Assembly: GCA_937888765.1 (NCBI GenBank)
Contig: CALASU010000339.1
Location: 1 to 7,800, forward strand
DNA length: 7,800 bases
Source: an uncultured Clostridia bacterium
Lineage (GTDB): Bacteria; Bacillota; Clostridia; Lachnospirales; Anaerotignaceae
Direction of reading: 5' to 3'
Numbering within the stretch: the stretch's first letter is position 1; every line of letters begins with the position of its first letter. The notes under the pieces were generated by a model. It saw only the letters and a list, made by a program, of their open reading frames with translations. It ran no database searches and was not told the DNA's origin. Positions 5,261 to 7,800 of the stretch are shown here, in pieces. The translations under genes and the position numbers were made by a program.

Positions 5261-6955
5261 TTACATCTGTTCGGGTGCACCGATACCCAGCAGACGCAGA
5301 CCTTCCATCAGCACTGTTTTTACAGCAAATACAACCGCCAGACGAGCCTGTCTTACTTCTGCTTCACTGCTCAGAATGGGGTTATCGTGATAGAATTTAT
5401 TGAACGCCTGAGAGATTGCAACCAGCTGTCTTGCCACAACAGAGGGTTCCAGCTTCGCCGCCGCATCCTTAATTTTGTCAGGGAATGCTTCCAGCAGTTT
5501 GCACACATCCAGTGTTGCTTCATCTTCCAGTGCTGTAAAATCGATGTTTTCAAAGGACAGTTCCCCTGCACGTCTTAAGATAGAACATGCTCTTGCGTGT
5601 GTGTACTGTACATAAGGGCCTGTTTCGCCGTCGAAGTTCAGCATACGTTCCCAGGAGAATACAACGTCTTTGATTCTTGTATTATACAGATCATTGAAGA
5701 TAACAGCACCGATACCAACCTGTTTTGCAACTTCTTCTTTATTTTCCAGATTTGCATTCTTTTCTTCGATGATGCGTTTTGTTTCACTGCAAGCCTGATT
5801 CAGCAGGTCTTCCATCAGAACAACGTTCCCCTGACGAGTAGACAGCTTACCGCTTTCCAGAGAAACCAGACCAAAAGGAACGTGAATCAGATCTTTATAC
5901 CAGTCATAGCCCATTTTGTGGATAACTTCAAACCACTGTGCAAAGTGCAGGTTCTGGTCCAGAGCTGTCAGATAGATACATTTATCGAAGTCGTATGTTT
6001 TCTTACGGTACAGTGCCGCAGTGATGTCTCTTGTTGCATACAGTGTACCGCCGTCCTTACGGATAATCAGACAGGGAGGCATATTGCAGTCTTCCAGATC
6101 AACGATCATCGCACCTTCGGATTCTTGCAGCAGTTCTTTTGCTTTCAGTTCTTCCACAACAGCGTCCATTTTGTCATTGTAGAAGGATTCGCCTGTGTAT
6201 GCGTCGAATTTTACGCCCAGCATTTCGTATACTCTTTCAAATTCCTTGATGCTGATATCATAGAACCATTTCCACAGTCTGAGTGCTTCTTCGTCGCCTT
6301 CCTGCATTTTTACAAACCACAGTCTTGCTTCGTCATCCATTTCGGGATGTTCTTTTGCTTCATCGTGGAATTTTACGTAAATACGCATCAGTTCCTGAAT
6401 GCCGTCTTTTTCTACCGCTTCTTCACTGCCCCAGTTTTTGTAAGCTACGATCAGCTTACCGAACTGTGTACCCCAGTCGCCCAGATGGTTTACGCCTTCA
6501 CAGTTGTAGCCCAGAGCTTCGTGGATTTTGTAGATTGCGTTACCGATTACTGTGGAACGCAGATGACCTACATGGAAAGGCTTTGCAATATTAGGGGAAG
6601 AATAGTCGATCACGACAGTTTTGCCGTTACCCATATCGCTTTTGCCGTAGTTTTCTTTCTGTTCCAGTACTGCTGTCAGTACTTCTTCAGCGTATACGCT
6701 TTTGTTTACGAAGAAGTTGATATATGCACCAACCACTTCCATTTTTGCGATGAAATCGGGTTTTTCGATTTTTTCGATCAGTTCGTTTGCGATCATAGGG
6801 GGTGCTTTGCGGAACACCTTTGCCAGACGGAAGCAGGGGTAAGCAAAATCGCCCATTTCCTTCTTCGCGGGGACCTCTACTGCCGCCGCTGCATCCTCTA
6901 CGGAAATTTCAGCCGCTGCAGCTAACAGCTTTGCAATTTCTATTTTAAAATCCAT
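5261..6955 (-). CDS. argS: Arginyl-tRNA synthetase
   Basis: This class I synthetase charges tRNA-Arg with arginine using ATP in the cytosol. The 564-residue product has the N-terminal Add-1 domain typical of ArgRS (about 1-90), the catalytic Rossmann fold with the HIGH-type signature HVGH at 128-131 in SSPNIAKPFHVGHLRST, the conserved LGDWGTQFG (158-166), the KMSKS-equivalent SGKLSTRQGN at 368-377, and a C-terminal anticodon-binding DALR domain (about 449-564) starting GPYVQYTHARA. Length is normal. The ATG at 6953-6955 follows GGAGG (6964-6968) by eight bases. An in-frame upstream ATG at 7031-7033 lies within the promoter and is rejected. It is a single-gene unit with its own promoter; the short leader leaves no room for a T-box. 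Confidence 0.97.
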   Translation of the reverse strand: MDFKIEIAKLLAAAAEISVEDAAAAVEVPAKKEMGDFAYPCFRLAKVFRKAPPMIANELIEKIEKPDFIAKMEVVGAYINFFVNKSVYAEEVLTAVLEQKENYGKSDMGNGKTVVIDYSSPNIAKPFHVGHLRSTVIGNAIYKIHEALGYNCEGVNHLGDWGTQFGKLIVAYKNWGSEEAVEKDGIQELMRIYVKFHDEAKEHPEMDDEARLWFVKMQEGDEEALRLWKWFYDISIKEFERVYEMLGVKFDAYTGESFYNDKMDAVVEELKAKELLQESEGAMIVDLEDCNMPPCLIIRKDGGTLYATRDITAALYRKKTYDFDKCIYLTALDQNLHFAQWFEVIHKMGYDWYKDLIHVPFGLVSLESGKLSTRQGNVVLMEDLLNQACSETKRIIEEKNANLENKEEVAKQVGIGAVIFNDLYNTRIKDVVFSWERMLNFDGETGPYVQYTHARACSILRRAGELSFENIDFTALEDEATLDVCKLLEAFPDKIKDAAAKLEPSVVARQLVAISQAFNKFYHDNPILSSEAEVRQARLAVVFAVKTVLMEGLRLLGIGAPEQM

Positions 6956-7004
6956 TTGTTTAACCTCCAGAAATTTACAGATAAAATTTGGACATACTCT
7001 CTTT

Positions 7005-7033
7005 AATATAGCACAAACAAAGCAGAAACGCAA
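7005..7033 (-). promoter_or_regulatory. argS promoter
   Basis: On the minus strand a -35 TTGCGT (7028-7033) and -10 TATATT (7005-7010) are separated by exactly 17 bases, and TGC immediately before TATATT gives an extended -10. The leader to the argS start would be about 40 bases and contains the GGAGG ribosome binding site. Confidence 0.7.
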
Positions 7034-7040
7034 GATTTGT

Positions 7041-7080
7041 AATTCGAGAGACGCTGTCCCTTGAGCTCCCTGCCAAATGG
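7041..7080. repeat. Degenerate copy of the intergenic repeat
   Basis: TCCCTTGAGCTCCCTG (7057-7072) resembles the repeated GCCCTCAAACTCCCTG of the parA leader (3874-3889), 12 of 16 bases alike. It lies between the argS promoter and the end of the chimeric frame, at the border between conserved and AT-rich DNA. Confidence 0.35.
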
Positions 7081-7090
7081 GTAACCCCTT

Positions 7091-7348
7091 TTAACGTTCA
7101 TCCGATAATCCCAAAATATAATCTGTACTGACTTTATAATACTGTGCCAATTTAATTACTGCCCAGACAGGAATCTCATGTATTCCTTTTTCTTGTCCCA
7201 TAGTTCCACTTGTATCTAAAAGAACAATCAAATCCATCTCTTCTGATTTTGGCACAGAACTTTGGAGTTCCTGTGCCAAAACATAACTTAAACTATTCTG
7301 AAAGAAAAACAAAAAAAGAAATACAACAATTATTTTCCATTTTTTCAT
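7091..7348 (-). pseudogene. Chimeric remnant: VWA-protein N-terminus joined to XRE-regulator C-terminus
   Basis: This frame encodes 85 residues from an ATG at 7346-7348, which has AGAGGAG (7359-7365) ten bases upstream; a longer start at 7375 lacks this site. Residues 1-26 are a signal peptide-like stretch (KKWK, then a hydrophobic core, ending near LAQE). Residues 38-51 (MDLIVLLDTSGTMG) match the first strand and MIDAS loop of a von Willebrand A domain, D-x-S-G-T. The match then stops. From about residue 55 (GIHEIPVWAVIKLAQYY through KVSTDYILGLSDER) the sequence is the typical tail of an XRE-family helix-turn-helix regulator, without its DNA-binding half. The likely cause is a deletion joining two genes in frame. 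The intact ribosome site means a product could still be made and exported, but neither parent function is expected. Confidence 0.65.
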
Positions 7349-7387
7349 AAACAGCTTTCTCCTCTTTTCATGCAAAACAATACTTTT

Positions 7388-7721
7388 TTACATTTGATTA
7401 ATTTTTTCTATTACTACTTTGCATATTCTTCTTCTCTCTTCATCAATCATACTAATACTATCTCGTAAATTTCTTTCTTCTATATTATGATTGTCTTTTA
7501 GTTGTATCTCTATATTTACCTTTTTTCCATCTTCTAGCTCTACATCTAAATCTACATTAATACCTTTACACTTAACTTCCAATTCATTAATATCTTTAAT
7601 TAATTCATCTTCACCAGTATTATCTAACTCTTTTTTTAATACCTCTACTTCCTTTTCTTCCTCTAATAAAGAAACTCTAATTTTATCAACATTTTGATAT
7701 AATACTTCTATATTATTTCAT
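7388..7721 (-). pseudogene. Unknown AT-rich gene with a one-base break at its start
   Basis: An open frame runs from 7717 to the TAA at 7388-7390 (109 codons) but has no ATG or GTG in its upper part; the only standard start is a TTG at 7580-7582, which would give 64 residues and has no good ribosome site. Just above, an ATG at 7719-7721 has AAGGA seven bases upstream, yet reads ATG-AAA-TAA. Removing one A would join it to the long frame, so a one-base insertion (or a sequencing error) seems likely. The restored product of about 110 residues has a Glu/Lys-rich helical part (LLEEEKEVEVLKKEL) and then a segment INVDLDVELEDGKKVNIEIQ, which faintly recalls the D...ExQ pattern of PD-(D/E)XK nucleases; this is too weak to name. 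Codons are strongly AT-biased, unlike the genes to the left. Confidence 0.5.
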
Positions 7722-7800
7722 ACCATTTTCCTTCTTATATTTCAATATGCTACTTTAGTACAGATAATAATTGTTACATTTTTCCTTTTACGGAAGGTAT
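7722..7800. other. AT-rich right edge, no confident gene
   Basis: It holds the AAGGA ribosome site at 7729-7733 for the broken gene. On the minus strand a frame enters from beyond the window and ends at a TGA at 7742-7744 (last residues TFRKRKNVTIIICTKVAY). It could be the end of a gene, but eighteen residues without a recognisable motif cannot support a call. Confidence 0.3.

Noticed and set aside
5918..5926. Perfect DnaA box TGTGGATAA within argS
   Set aside because: It is isolated and encodes conserved-looking ArgRS residues (VIHK), so it is probably chance.
5597..6925. Open frame of 442 codons on the plus strand
   Set aside because: It lies wholly antisense to argS, whose motifs are complete. 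The product is Cys/Phe/His-rich with no domain, as expected for the mirror of a biased coding strand.
6969..7033. T-box or other riboswitch upstream of argS
   Set aside because: The leader after the predicted promoter is only about 40 bases, and no T-box sequence (TGGNACCGCG-like) or specifier stem is seen.
7388..7582. Call as a PD-(D/E)XK (Rpn-type) nuclease fragment
   Set aside because: Only a short segment around VDLDVELEDGKKVNIEIQ resembles the motif; the upstream part looks like coiled coil and no further catalytic pattern can be confirmed.
7742..7800. C-terminal end of a recombinase or other gene entering from the right
   Set aside because: Only eighteen codons are visible and the residues fit no family with confidence.

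Overview
The window looks like a chromosomal segment of a low-to-moderate GC Gram-positive anaerobe, most likely a clostridium of the Lachnospirales type. The reasons are the order parA-parB-DUF4446 with two perfect Firmicutes parS sites, strong purine-rich ribosome binding sites, intergenic palindromes of a kind common in that group, and a Firmicutes-style ArgRS. This placement is inference from content; no marker for a species is present.

Layout. Every convincing gene lies on the minus strand, so the order of transcription runs from right to left. At the left edge (1-90) there are two back-to-back terminators: one for a plus-strand gene outside the window and one for a HAD-IIB phosphatase gene (102-905). 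Between that gene and the next (906-1219) lies a tight cluster of DnaA boxes (four perfect, several one-mismatch, 934-1043), followed by a stack of palindromes and terminators. Then comes the segregation operon: a DUF4446 membrane protein with an unusual long C-terminal extension (1220-2152), parB (2166-3068) and parA (3070-3843). Upstream of parA, 338 bases without a gene hold four consecutive hairpins, a probable parA promoter and two perfect parS sites (4071-4086, 4128-4143). Further right are a YegS/DgkB-type lipid kinase (4182-5138) and arginyl-tRNA synthetase (5261-6955), which has its own good promoter.

The right end (about 7090-7800) changes character. It is very AT-rich and holds broken genes: an 85-residue chimeric frame that joins the secretion signal and first strand of a von Willebrand A protein to the tail of an XRE-family regulator, and a gene of unknown function whose start is disconnected from its body by one base. 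This looks like a decaying acquired segment against conserved housekeeping DNA.

How the parts work together. ParB loads at parS, spreads as a CTP-dependent clamp and stimulates ParA, giving origin segregation and ParA-linked control of DnaA. The presence of parS in the parA promoter region suggests autoregulation, and the first parS palindrome is followed by a T-run on the minus strand, so it may also serve as the terminator of the lipid kinase gene. The DnaA-box cluster just downstream of the operon puts a DnaA-binding locus beside the segregation genes; it may be an origin, a DnaA-titrating or timing locus, or a DnaA-responsive control region for the HAD gene. No wholly new defence or mobile system is visible; the most interesting points are the DnaA cluster, the parS/terminator overlap, the extended DUF4446 protein and the chimeric frame.
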